Shown here: positions 43,228 through 51,809 of the stretch, piece after piece
Layout: every line of letters begins with the position of its first letter
Position numbering within the stretch: position 1 is the stretch's first letter
Source of the DNA: Enhygromyxa salina
GTDB lineage: Bacteria > Myxococcota_A > Polyangia > Nannocystales > Nannocystaceae
Reading direction: 5' to 3'
NCBI RefSeq assembly: GCF_002994635.1
Contig: NZ_PVNL01000135.1
Span: forward strand, 434,001 to 498,000
Length of the DNA: 64,000 nucleotides
Translations under genes and position numbers: made by a program
Notes under the pieces: generated by a model
What the model was told of the DNA's origin: nothing
What the model saw: only the letters and a program-made list of their open reading frames with translations
The model's database searches: none

Positions 43228-44667
43228 ATGCAACTGTTCGTCGAGCTCCCGCCGGTCGTCCTGCCTGGCCCCCGGCCAATGCCACTGGTCGGCGCGCGTG
43301 GAAACCTGATTCGATTCCTCGCCAAGCCGGTCCAGGCGATGCTCCGCCTGCAACGGCAGTACGGAGATGTCGCGCCGTTGACCCGCGACGATCCCGGCTG
43401 GCTGCTCGCAATTGGTTCGGCGCACAACCGCGAGGTCCTGACCAACGGCGACCGCTTTCACAATCTTGCCGACCATCCGGTCAAGCTCCCGGCCGGCAGC
43501 GCCGCGGCCAAATTTTCGCTGAGTCTGGTCAACCAAAACGGACTCGCGCATCAGCACGGCCGACGCTTGATCCAGCCGCTGTTCGCCAAGCACCGGCTCG
43601 CAACCTACGCCCGGATGACGGCGGACACGACCGCGCGCACGCTGGATCGCTTGGCCGTGGGGCAGCAGCTCGATGCGCACTCGCTGTGCGTCGAGCTCAG
43701 CCTGAGCGTCGCGCTGCGCTGCCTGTTCGACGTGGACGCCACGGCCGCGGGCGGGCCCTCGGATGACCTGGGCGAGCTGGTCCTCGACTATCTGTCGCGC
43801 GTGTTCTCGCCAGCGAACATGCTGCTGCCCGTCAACGTTCCGGGCACGCCCTTCCGCCGGTTCCTGACCACCTCTGAGCGGCTGGGAGACCGCGTCGAGC
43901 AGATGATCCGCGAGCGCCGTGAGCGAAGCGCTGGCGACGACATGCTGTCGGCGTTGATCACCGCCTACGCGAGCGAGCCGGATCAGCGGTCATCGGAGGC
44001 GGTCGACGACGAGCTGCTCGGTCAGGTCGCGATGCTGTTGATCGCGGGGCACGACACCAGCGCCCACACGCTGGCGTGGACGCTGTTCTTGCTGACCCAG
44101 CACCCCGAGATTCAAGCGGCGCTCATCGACGAGGTCGACGGCGTCGACGTGCACGATCACGCCGCCGTCATGGCCCTGCCGCTGCTCGATCGGGTGATCA
44201 AAGAGAGCATGCGACTATTGTCGGCGGTCGCGTTGCTGTTCTTTCGGCGCAGCACCGACTCGTTCACGCTCGGGGGCCACGAGCTGCCAGCTGGCGCCAC
44301 GGTCATTCTGAGCCCGCTGATCAGCCATCGCGATGAGTCAGTGTTTCCCGAGCCGCGCCGATTTGTGCCTGACCGCTGGCTCAGCTGCTCGCCGGGGCCC
44401 TACGAGTACATGCCCTACGGCGCTGGTCCGCGGTTGTGCGTTGGCATGAGCCTTGGCGCACAGATCCAGCGTGTCATCCTCGTCATGTTGCTGCGCCGGT
44501 TTCGGGTCAGCTTGGCGGCGGGGGCCCGGGTGTCGTACACCACTCGTGGTGTGTTGATGGGGCCGCTGCCGGGCATGACGGTTGATCTGCTCGCGCGGGA
44601 TCGTGGGGGGGCGCCCGCGGGTAAGCGGGTGCGTGGGAACATTCATGAGCTGGTGGATCTGAGCTAG
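43228..44667 (+). CDS. Cytochrome P450
   Basis: The 479-residue haem monooxygenase has all core motifs: I-helix oxygen-binding AGHDTSA, the K-helix ESMR (EXXR), the PERF-like FVPDRW, and the haem loop PYGAGPRLCVGMS with the proximal thiolate Cys404. The N-terminus has a Pro-rich hinge (LPPVVLPGPRPMPLVGARG) but no clear transmembrane anchor, so it is probably soluble or peripheral. The sequence looks closer to the CYP102/CYP4-like bacterial group than to actinobacterial antibiotic P450s (inference). No ferredoxin or reductase gene is adjacent, and the substrate is unknown. Confidence 0.95.
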   Translation: MQLFVELPPVVLPGPRPMPLVGARGNLIRFLAKPVQAMLRLQRQYGDVAPLTRDDPGWLLAIGSAHNREVLTNGDRFHNLADHPVKLPAGSAAAKFSLSLVNQNGLAHQHGRRLIQPLFAKHRLATYARMTADTTARTLDRLAVGQQLDAHSLCVELSLSVALRCLFDVDATAAGGPSDDLGELVLDYLSRVFSPANMLLPVNVPGTPFRRFLTTSERLGDRVEQMIRERRERSAGDDMLSALITAYASEPDQRSSEAVDDELLGQVAMLLIAGHDTSAHTLAWTLFLLTQHPEIQAALIDEVDGVDVHDHAAVMALPLLDRVIKESMRLLSAVALLFFRRSTDSFTLGGHELPAGATVILSPLISHRDESVFPEPRRFVPDRWLSCSPGPYEYMPYGAGPRLCVGMSLGAQIQRVILVMLLRRFRVSLAAGARVSYTTRGVLMGPLPGMTVDLLARDRGGAPAGKRVRGNIHELVDLS

Positions 44668-44678
44668 AGGCGCCCATC

Positions 44679-47573
44679 TCAGCTCCCGACCAACACCAGC
44701 CCCGGCGCGCGCTCGGTGTCCAACGCGACCGACGTCCCAACCGGCGCCGCGAGCAGATATTGGAGGATGTAGCGGCGGCCCACGACGTCGTAGCCGTCGA
44801 TCGCCGTGATCACGTCACCGACCTCCAACCCCGCCGCCGCGGCTGCGCCTCCCGGCTCCACGCTGATCACCCGCGCGACCTGGTCGGCTTGATCCGCGAC
44901 GTGGTCCCAACGAACCAGGCGAAACCCGAACGACGCCGCTCGCTGGTCGGGGCTCAGTCGGCGCGTCGGCACGCCAACGTCGCCGAGGTCGAGCGGGGCG
45001 CCCGGGTTCACGGTCACGCTGAGGTGCGCCTCGGTGAGATCGGGCGGGCGCGCGTGCAAGTTCTTCGGAATCACGTGCAGCGTGACCCGCCCGGTCGGCG
45101 GATCGGAGATGAGGAAGCGCCCGCTCGTGTCGCTGACGTTGCGCGCGTCCTCGTGGACGTAGCGGCTGCGGAGCTGGGCATCGAGCGCGGTCGCGACGAC
45201 GCGAAAGTCGGCGAGCGGCTCGCCGGTCTCGAGTCGCACCACGCGTCCGATCAGCTGGGTCAGATCGTCTAGCGGTACGTCGCCAGCGTCGTTGCGCCCC
45301 GCTCCAACCTCGGCCTCGACCGCACCCGCGCCCTGGCTGGCCTTGATGCGCACCTGGTAGCGACCAACTGGCAGCCCCGCGATCGACCACTCGCCGCGCG
45401 TCCGCAGGAACACGTCCCGCCGACGCACCGCCGCGTCCGTTCGCACGACCTCGACGACGAGCAGATCTGGGATCGACGCGCCGCTGCGGTAGTGCGCGCT
45501 GCCTTGCAACGAGCCGGTGTCACGCACCACGAGCTCGACGTCGTCGCCGATTGCGACCCCGGACAGAACCGCCTCACCGCCGCCGCGAACCCGAGCCTCG
45601 AGCGTGAACTGCCCGCCCGACAGCCGGCGGATCTCGAAGCTGCCGTCGACATCCGTCATCCGCGGCGCACACCGACCGCGCGACACGACCGCGTCCGGCG
45701 GCAGAACATCCGGTTTGGCGCACACGAACGCAGCGGTCAGCGGCTCGCCGTCGCCATCGACGACGACCCCGGTGATCACCCCGGTCTGCGGGACAACGAC
45801 GAACTCCAGCTCACTCGCCTCGCCTCCCTCGACGCTCGCGCTCGCCGACGCAGCTGCGCCGCTCGATGTCGTGAGCGGCTGGCCCCCCTCGGCCAAGACG
45901 TCGACCTGATAGCTCCCCGGCGGCAATGAGGCGAACGCGAAGTGTCCCTCGGCGTCGGTGAGCGTCTCGCCCCGCCAGCGACCGTTGACCGAGCGACGGA
46001 CCGCGAGCACCCGCGCCGAGGGGACGGGTCGTCCGCCGACTTCGACGACCCCGCCGCGCAGCGATCCTCCCGCGCGCAGGGCCAGCTCGAACGAGTCGTC
46101 ACGCGGGATCGTGACGCGCAACTGTGCGTCGACGGGAAACCAGCCCGGCGCCACGCCGGTCACCACGTACTCGCCATCGTCGAGGCCCGAGAGCTCGACC
46201 TTGCCCGCCGAGTTGGCGACGGCCACCGCCGCGGGCGGGCCCCCGCGCGCAGCGATGAGCGCGACGGAAGCCTCGGCGATCGGCTCGCCGTCGCCCGAGA
46301 CACGACCCCGGAGGACGAACCCGCGCTCGACCATGAGCTCGATCGACTCGTCGTCGCTCGGGTTTCCGCTCAGCTGGAGGACCGGCGAATCCCCCACGAG
46401 CCGGTGCCCCTCACAGCGCACCGCGACTCGATAGCTGCCGGCTCCCGCAACCGACAGCTCGACGCGCCCGTCGAGGTCGGCGGAGCTCGCCAGTCGACGT
46501 CCGACGTCCTCTTCCACCAGCGAGACCTCGGCGCCGGGGCAGCCGTGTTGAGTTTCGGCGATCACCACCCGCGCTCGAACCGTCGTTCCACGGTGGATCA
46601 AGATGTCGACGCCTTCGGTCCGGCTGCTGAACTCGACAGTGACGCCGCCCTCGCTCGCCCCCTCGCCCCACGGGCCGTGGCTGCTGAGCCCGAACACTCC
46701 GCCCGGCAACCCACGGATCTCGTAGCGCCCCTGCTCGTCGCTCCGGGCTCGATACACACCGTCGTCGCTGCCCTCACGAGCGTCGTTGTCGGTCCGCCGC
46801 GCCGAGACCAGCGCGTCGGGGATCGCCGCCCCGGTCTGAGCGTCGAGCACCCGCCCGGCGATGACCGCCTCGGGCAGCAGCACCAGCTGGACCGGTCCGC
46901 TGGGCACGACCAGTCGCTCGCTCGCGCTCACATAGCCGTCGGCGGCGGCCTCGATCCTCGCGTGGCCTTCGCTCGCCCACAGCTCGAACTCGCCGCCCGC
47001 CCGGGACACGCTCGCGGCCATCGCCGCGCCGCTAGCGTCTTCGACTCGGACTAGCGCCCCCTCGATCGTCCCCCCGGTCGCGTCCTCCACGACCCCGGTC
47101 ACACGAACCCCGCCGCGTCGCAGGGTCACCTGCACGTGGTCGCCGCGTGGCGCCAGCTCGCCGGGTCGGGGGACCATGGCCGGCCGGTAGCCCTCGGCCG
47201 AGACGGCGATTCGCCAGCGCTCGCCCGCGCTCACCTCGAGGTCGTCGACAAAGCCGCCCGCATCCGTCGCCGCGCAGCGCTGCGCCAGGACCTCGCGCCC
47301 TGTCAGCAGCAGGCACACCTGCGCCCCCACGATCGGCTGTCCGGTGCCATCGACCACACCAACCGACAGGCGCTGCGCCTCGGGCTGCTCGGGACGCGCA
47401 CGCGCCGGCCCCGGTCCGGCCCGCTTGGCCATCTTCGACCCGGTCGCGCCGTCGTCGTCCGGCTTGTCTGCCGTGCTCAAACGGACCGCGAAACCGACGA
47501 CCAGCAAACCGATCAGCAGGCCCACGAGCACCAGCCAATGCGGCCTCGAGTTTGGTCGATTTTGCTGGTTCAC
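44679..47573 (-). CDS. Carboxypeptidase-regulatory-like repeat protein with N-terminal anchor and C-terminal PDZ
   Basis: The 964-residue protein (GTG 47573) has a cytoplasmic N-terminus, a membrane anchor (about 13-31: WLVLVGLLIGLLVVGFAVR) and then a series of about eight to nine beta-sandwich modules of the carboxypeptidase-regulatory-like/Cna_B type. Typical units include GVVEDATGGTIEGALVRVEDASG, GRVLDAQTGAAIPDALVSARR and GVVVDGDGEPLTAAFVCAKPD, each ending with a ...GxYxV or GxYEIRGLPGG strand. The C-terminus is PDZ-like (ARVISVEPGGAAAAAGLEVGDVITAIDGYDV). It is probably a periplasmic or surface scaffold. Its PDZ might bind C-terminal peptides. No protease domain is visible. Confidence 0.82.
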   Translation of the reverse strand: MNQQNRPNSRPHWLVLVGLLIGLLVVGFAVRLSTADKPDDDGATGSKMAKRAGPGPARARPEQPEAQRLSVGVVDGTGQPIVGAQVCLLLTGREVLAQRCAATDAGGFVDDLEVSAGERWRIAVSAEGYRPAMVPRPGELAPRGDHVQVTLRRGGVRVTGVVEDATGGTIEGALVRVEDASGAAMAASVSRAGGEFELWASEGHARIEAAADGYVSASERLVVPSGPVQLVLLPEAVIAGRVLDAQTGAAIPDALVSARRTDNDAREGSDDGVYRARSDEQGRYEIRGLPGGVFGLSSHGPWGEGASEGGVTVEFSSRTEGVDILIHRGTTVRARVVIAETQHGCPGAEVSLVEEDVGRRLASSADLDGRVELSVAGAGSYRVAVRCEGHRLVGDSPVLQLSGNPSDDESIELMVERGFVLRGRVSGDGEPIAEASVALIAARGGPPAAVAVANSAGKVELSGLDDGEYVVTGVAPGWFPVDAQLRVTIPRDDSFELALRAGGSLRGGVVEVGGRPVPSARVLAVRRSVNGRWRGETLTDAEGHFAFASLPPGSYQVDVLAEGGQPLTTSSGAAASASASVEGGEASELEFVVVPQTGVITGVVVDGDGEPLTAAFVCAKPDVLPPDAVVSRGRCAPRMTDVDGSFEIRRLSGGQFTLEARVRGGGEAVLSGVAIGDDVELVVRDTGSLQGSAHYRSGASIPDLLVVEVVRTDAAVRRRDVFLRTRGEWSIAGLPVGRYQVRIKASQGAGAVEAEVGAGRNDAGDVPLDDLTQLIGRVVRLETGEPLADFRVVATALDAQLRSRYVHEDARNVSDTSGRFLISDPPTGRVTLHVIPKNLHARPPDLTEAHLSVTVNPGAPLDLGDVGVPTRRLSPDQRAASFGFRLVRWDHVADQADQVARVISVEPGGAAAAAGLEVGDVITAIDGYDVVGRRYILQYLLAAPVGTSVALDTERAPGLVLVGS

Positions 47574-47647
47574 GCCGCGACTCTCCGACCGTGACGCGGC
47601 TGTCGGCCGACATCGACTCGACTGTACATGATGGACCGCTGACTGAC

Positions 47648-49549
47648 TCACCCGACCGGAACGACGAGGTCGTTGATCGTCCGCGCGTTCCCACCCGCCG
47701 GATACCCATAGCTCGCGTAGTGGTCCACCCCCCACACGATGATCCCAAACGGCGCCACGCTCCACGCCTCTTGCTGGCTCTGCGCGCACTGGCCCACGCC
47801 GCCCCGGTACAGATCGAGATGCGCGACCTCGTAGAGCCCCTCGTTGCCGACTGACGACCAACCATCGACGACCCCATAGCAGGCCAGCTCGACGTCCTCG
47901 AATCCGTTGGTGCCCTGGGTGCGCACGATCGCCAAGCTGCTGACGCCGTAGGTGGGGTCGACAAAGAACACGTAGCGCCGCATGTACTGGGCCGGCGCGA
48001 CCAGGTTGATCCACTCTTCGTCACCGAGCCCGGCGCACTGACCCAGACAGCCGCCCAAGTGGGGGTTGATCGCCCCGGCCATGTACTGGGTGAACGAGAA
48101 CGGGTGATCGTCGTCCTGCGAGCGGATCGTGAACAAGGTCGACGACTCGAACTCGACGATCTGGCCGAGGTCGAGCATCGCCGGGGCGCCGGCCGGCGGG
48201 GCGGGATCGTAGCTGAGCTCGGTGCCGTCGACCATGCCGACCATGTGGTAGAGCACGCTCTCGGGCTGCATGTTGGACTTGCGGGTGGGGATGCCGGGGC
48301 CGACATACTCGCTGGCGAGCGCCTGCACGTGCGGCAGCTGCTGGTGCGATGAGTCCTGGCCGCCGCCGTTGACGTCCATGGTTGCAACCCGCAGGTAGGT
48401 GTTACCCGAGTACATGCCGATCGGCTTGTCGGAGGCGACGATGGTCCCCGCCAGCTGAGTGGCGTTCATCCACTGCAAGGTCTCGCCGGCGTTGATGATG
48501 TAGTCGGTCGGGGTGTTGACCGGCGGGACCATGATCGTGCCGGCCTGAACCGGCGTGCTGACGTTGATCGAGACGGTGGTGTTGTCCTCGCGAGCGACGG
48601 CGAGCAGCCAGGCGTAGCCCGAGGTGTCGTGGGGATTGGCGATCACATAATTTTGCCCCCAGGCGGTGCGCGGCTGCAGCAGCGAGGCCGAGGGCAGGTA
48701 GCTGCTCGCGCCGCCGTAGGGCAGGATGTCGTAGACGGTCACCGGGGTGTCGGAGATCATCTCCCAGGCCTCGAGCGAGCCGGTCCCGAACACGACGGCA
48801 TCTTGATTGACCAGCGCCGGGGGTACCGGGCAGGTCAGCGGGTTACCGCCGTTGGCGGCGTTGGTGTTGTGCGAGAGAAACAAGATCGCGACCTGACCGG
48901 CGGGCAGACCATCGGGTGGGATCGGGTCGTAGACCACGTTGTTGCCGATCCCGCTGGGGATCCGCGCGTGCGCGGCGTAGTCGTAGTCTTGGCCGAGGAA
49001 GCTGAGCTCGAGCTGGGCGGGGGTGTCCCAGGAGTTGGCGATCATCACGGCGTGGCACGAGCCGTCGAAGGTCGTGCCGTTGCCGGCTTGGTTCGAGTAA
49101 AACGGCGGGGTGGGCACGTAGTACTCGCAGCCGATCGAGCCCTTGGACAGGCCGGCGGCCAGGCACATCTCGATGCAGTCGCCCTCGAAGCAGGCGGTCC
49201 CAGGCTCGCAGTTGGCCAGCACGGTGTTGTTCTCGTCGAGGATCTGCTTGAGGTCGTCCGAGCACAGGACGCCGCCACCGTCACCACCGTCGCTGGCAGG
49301 GTTGAGATCGAACTTGATCCCGGTGGTCGAGCCGTCGCCGTCGCCGTCGCCCGGGTCGCCATCTCCGTCGCCATCTCCGGGGTCACCGTCGCCATCGCCC
49401 GCGTCGCCATCTCCGTCGTTGCCGGTCTCGGTGGTGATCGGAGTCGTCGACACACCTTCGTTGCCGGCCTCACTCGAGGGCGGCGCTCCGTTGCAAGCAG
49501 TGAGGGTGAACGCAGCGAAGCAAGTCCAGGCCAACGACGAACGAAGCAT
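47648..49549 (-). CDS. Gly-Asp-linker lipoprotein with IgGFc-binding-protein-like domain
   Basis: The 633-residue lipoprotein (lipobox TLTAC, Cys19) has a GD-rich linker (about 45-75), then a Cys-containing segment (GVLCSDDLKQILDENNTVLANCEPGTACFEGDCIEMC). The large domain (about 115-600) resembles the N-terminal region of IgGFc-binding proteins: GCEYYVPTPPFYSNQAGNGTTFDGSCHAVMIANSWDTPAQLEL, DTPVTVYDILPYGGASSYLPSASLLQPRTAWGQNYVIA, VASDKPIGMYSGNTY. Such proteins are common on myxobacterial surfaces, possibly in adhesion. A -10-like TATGCT sits six bases upstream of the ATG. Confidence 0.85.
   Translation of the reverse strand: MLRSSLAWTCFAAFTLTACNGAPPSSEAGNEGVSTTPITTETGNDGDGDAGDGDGDPGDGDGDGDPGDGDGDGSTTGIKFDLNPASDGGDGGGVLCSDDLKQILDENNTVLANCEPGTACFEGDCIEMCLAAGLSKGSIGCEYYVPTPPFYSNQAGNGTTFDGSCHAVMIANSWDTPAQLELSFLGQDYDYAAHARIPSGIGNNVVYDPIPPDGLPAGQVAILFLSHNTNAANGGNPLTCPVPPALVNQDAVVFGTGSLEAWEMISDTPVTVYDILPYGGASSYLPSASLLQPRTAWGQNYVIANPHDTSGYAWLLAVAREDNTTVSINVSTPVQAGTIMVPPVNTPTDYIINAGETLQWMNATQLAGTIVASDKPIGMYSGNTYLRVATMDVNGGGQDSSHQQLPHVQALASEYVGPGIPTRKSNMQPESVLYHMVGMVDGTELSYDPAPPAGAPAMLDLGQIVEFESSTLFTIRSQDDDHPFSFTQYMAGAINPHLGGCLGQCAGLGDEEWINLVAPAQYMRRYVFFVDPTYGVSSLAIVRTQGTNGFEDVELACYGVVDGWSSVGNEGLYEVAHLDLYRGGVGQCAQSQQEAWSVAPFGIIVWGVDHYASYGYPAGGNARTINDLVVPVG
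49333..49419 (-). repeat. Gly-Asp coding repeat, copy 2
   Basis: Six-base GD repeats encode the linker of the IgGFc-binding-type lipoprotein, interrupted by Pro and Ala codons (GDGDPGDGDGD). Confidence 0.85.
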
Positions 49550-49555
49550 CCAACC

Positions 49556-49561
49556 AGCATA
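49556..49561 (-). promoter_or_regulatory. -10-like TATGCT before the IgGFc-type lipoprotein gene
   Basis: Minus strand: TATGCT, six bases, ATG 49549, identical in hexamer and spacing to the promoter proposed for the gene at 24120. Confidence 0.5.
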
Positions 49562-49629
49562 TCGAAGGCCAGCGCGTGCGTCACCACGCCGTGTTGACCC
49601 GCGCCGGGATCGGCGGTCAAGCTGCGCGC

Positions 49630-50403
49630 GTGTTCGACTTCACAGACAAGGTCGTGTTGATCACGGGCGGAGCCTCGGGGCTGGGCGCGAGCTGCTCAGC
49701 GCGGTTCATCGCCGCGGGGGCCACGGTCGTGCTGACCGACATCGACGAGCCGCGCGGTCGAGCGCTGGTCGGCAAACTTGGCGGACGCGCTCGCTTCATG
49801 GTTCACGACGTGAGCGACGAGGCGCGGTGGTCGGCGGTCGTCGCTGCGATTCAAGCCGAGCTCGGGCGGCTCGATGTGCTGGTCAACTCGGCCGGGATCG
49901 GGATCATGGGCACAATCGAGGACACCAGCCTCGAGGACTTCCGCCGGGTCCACGCCGTCAACGTCGAGGGGGTGTTCCTGGGCTGCAAGGCCGCGCTGCC
50001 GCTGCTGCGCCGGAGTGCCCGCGAGACCGGTGACGCGAGCATCATCAACCTCTCGTCGGTCGCGGGCTTGCGGGGGGCGGCCAAGCTCGCCGCGTACTGC
50101 GCCTCCAAGGGGGCCGTGCGGCTGCTGAGCAAGTCGATCGCGCTGCACTGCGCCGAGCGAGGGGACGCGGTTCGCTGCAACTCGCTGCACCCCTCGTACA
50201 TCGACACGCCGATGGTCCACGCGATGATCGAGGCCGCGCCCGACCCTGCGCGCGCGCGCAAGATCCTCGAGCGCGTCAGCCCAGCTGGTCGCCTGGGCCG
50301 GCCCGAGGAGGTCGCGGAGGTGGTGCTGTTTCTGGCGAGCCCGGCGGCGAGCTTCCTCAACGGCGTCGAGCTTCCGATCGACGGTGGCACCACGGCGCGC
50401 TGA
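49630..50403 (+). CDS. SDR-family oxidoreductase
   Basis: The 257-residue protein has a classical SDR pattern: TGGASGLGASCS (TGXXXGXG), NSAGIGIMG (NNAG variant), the catalytic Ser in IINLSSVAGLRG, YCASK (YXXXK) and the C-terminal ASFLNGVELPIDGG. It resembles 3-hydroxyacyl/steroid-type NAD-dependent dehydrogenases (VVLTDIDEPRGR has an Asp after beta-2, favouring NAD). GTG 49630 (VFDFTDKVV) is chosen because it begins just before the first beta strand; an in-frame GTG at 49576 would add 18 residues without similarity. The substrate is unknown. Confidence 0.87.
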   Translation: MFDFTDKVVLITGGASGLGASCSARFIAAGATVVLTDIDEPRGRALVGKLGGRARFMVHDVSDEARWSAVVAAIQAELGRLDVLVNSAGIGIMGTIEDTSLEDFRRVHAVNVEGVFLGCKAALPLLRRSARETGDASIINLSSVAGLRGAAKLAAYCASKGAVRLLSKSIALHCAERGDAVRCNSLHPSYIDTPMVHAMIEAAPDPARARKILERVSPAGRLGRPEEVAEVVLFLASPAASFLNGVELPIDGGTTAR

Positions 50404-50509
50404 TCAGACGGTGTGTGACGATGCGGAGACCTGGTTTTGCATCGGTGAGGACGACGCCCTGCACCTGGTGCCAGACTCCTGTGGCCCAGATGGCGAGGAG
50501 CCCCCAAGC

Positions 50510-51637
50510 TCACATGGGGATGCAGTCGACCGGCCCGAACGGCGCCGCGATGTTGTCGCAGCTGGCCGCCCACACGTTCGCCGCGATCTGGGTGACGTCG
50601 CCGCTCTGCACGTCCACGGTGTAGAGCGAGCGCTGCTGACCCGCGATTCCACACCCGTACAGCGTGCCCAAGGTGGGGTGCAGCTCGAGGCCGACCGACG
50701 AGAAGTTGCCGTTGAGCTGGATCTGATCGAGCTCCATCGCGGTGTCGCCGTCAAACGTGTAGAGCCGATCCGTGGTCGCGTTGATGCCGTAGAGCACGTT
50801 GTCCACTGGCTGCGACCAGGTCAGGCCGGTCGAGCCCCAGTTGGAGCCGAGCGGCTGCAGCTCCACGGAGTTCGCGTCCCCCGGGTCGATGTCGATGATC
50901 ACGTCCTCGGTCACGGCCACCCCGAACATGCTCTGCGCTTCGTTGGAGGTGATGCCGTTGACGCTCGTGAACCCGTACTTGCCGATCTCGGTCGCCTCGC
51001 AGGTACACGGATCGATGACCATCAGCGTGTCGCCGATCGCGTTGTCCTGCGCCGAAGCGTAGAGCACGTTCTGGTTGAAGGTCAGCGAGGTGAAGTTGGT
51101 GTTGGCCGGGATGTTGTTGGGCAGGATGATGTCCGCGCAGATCTCGGTGACCGTGCCGACGTCGTTGTCGTCGACGCTGATGCGGATCAGCCGGTCGGTG
51201 GTCGCGTCGACCTCGTCGATGCTGAGGATCCATCCGGGGAGGATGATCGGATCGCCGTCGCCATCTCCGTCGCCATCGCCATCGCCATCGCCGTCTCCAT
51301 CTCCGTCTCCGTCGCCATCTCCGTCCCCATCTCCGTCCCCATCTCCGTCACCGGTCGGATCCCCGTCGCCGTCACCGGTCGGATCCCCGTCGCCGTCACC
51401 GGTCGGATCCCCGTCGCCGTCGCCCGGATCCCCGTCGCCATCACCCGTGGGGTCGCCATCGCCATCGCCCATGCTCTCGCCCACGCTCTCGCTGTTGGAC
51501 TCGCCGGTCGTGTCCGCGGTCTCGGTGCCGGACTCGGCCCCGCTGCCGCCCTCGGTCACGTCGTCGCCCCCACAGGCGGACAGCATGACCAACGAGAGGA
51601 TGGAAAAGGCAGAAATTCGAGTCAGATCGGCGCGCAT
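50510..51637 (-). CDS. Gly-Asp-linker lipoprotein, probable beta-propeller-like surface protein
   Basis: The 375-residue lipoprotein (lipobox LSAC, Cys22) has the longest GD linker of the window (about residues 57-130), then a C-terminal domain (about 135-375) of repeated strand motifs: GWILSIDEVDATTDRLIRISVDD, TLMVIDPCTCEATEIGKYGF, VLYGINATTDRLYTFDGD, RSLYTVDVQSGDVTQIA. These look like beta-propeller blades, as in YncE/NHL-like proteins. GGAGGT lies directly against the ATG with no spacer, so it is unlikely to work as a normal ribosome site; a TAGATC hexamer is just before it. It is a likely surface-exposed sensor or adhesin (inference). Confidence 0.75.
   Translation of the reverse strand: MRADLTRISAFSILSLVMLSACGGDDVTEGGSGAESGTETADTTGESNSESVGESMGDGDGDPTGDGDGDPGDGDGDPTGDGDGDPTGDGDGDPTGDGDGDGDGDGDGDGDGDGDGDGDGDGDGDGDGDPIILPGWILSIDEVDATTDRLIRISVDDNDVGTVTEICADIILPNNIPANTNFTSLTFNQNVLYASAQDNAIGDTLMVIDPCTCEATEIGKYGFTSVNGITSNEAQSMFGVAVTEDVIIDIDPGDANSVELQPLGSNWGSTGLTWSQPVDNVLYGINATTDRLYTFDGDTAMELDQIQLNGNFSSVGLELHPTLGTLYGCGIAGQQRSLYTVDVQSGDVTQIAANVWAASCDNIAAPFGPVDCIPM
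51250..51470 (-). repeat. Gly-Asp coding repeat, copy 3, with 24-base tandem units
   Basis: About 220 bases of repeats encode GD units. They include three tandem 24-base units (about 51351-51422) encoding PTGDGDGD-type blocks. This is the longest of the five GD tracts. Confidence 0.88.
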
Positions 51638-51724
51638 ACCTCCGATCTACACAGACCACGACGCCATCGCAATGGCCGATCCGTGCACCGACAGTGCGCT
51701 CGGACCGAGCATCTGCGCAGTCAC

Positions 51725-51751
51725 TTGAACGCCCTTCCATAACTAGATAAA
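51725..51751 (+). promoter_or_regulatory. Possible -35/-10 promoter for the acyl-CoA ligase gene
   Basis: TTGAAC (51725-51730), then 15 bases and GATAAA (51746-51751). The spacing is slightly short. The leader to ATG 51810 would be about 50 bases. Confidence 0.3.
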
Positions 51752-51809
51752 TCACGACCGACAGTGTGACGCGCAACTTCGCGCAGCGCCGACGAGAGAA
51801 CTCCACGCC

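Noticed and set aside
51250..51470. Repeats considered as a CRISPR array
   Set aside because: The repeats are six- and 24-base in-frame coding units with no unique spacers; they encode a Gly-Asp linker.
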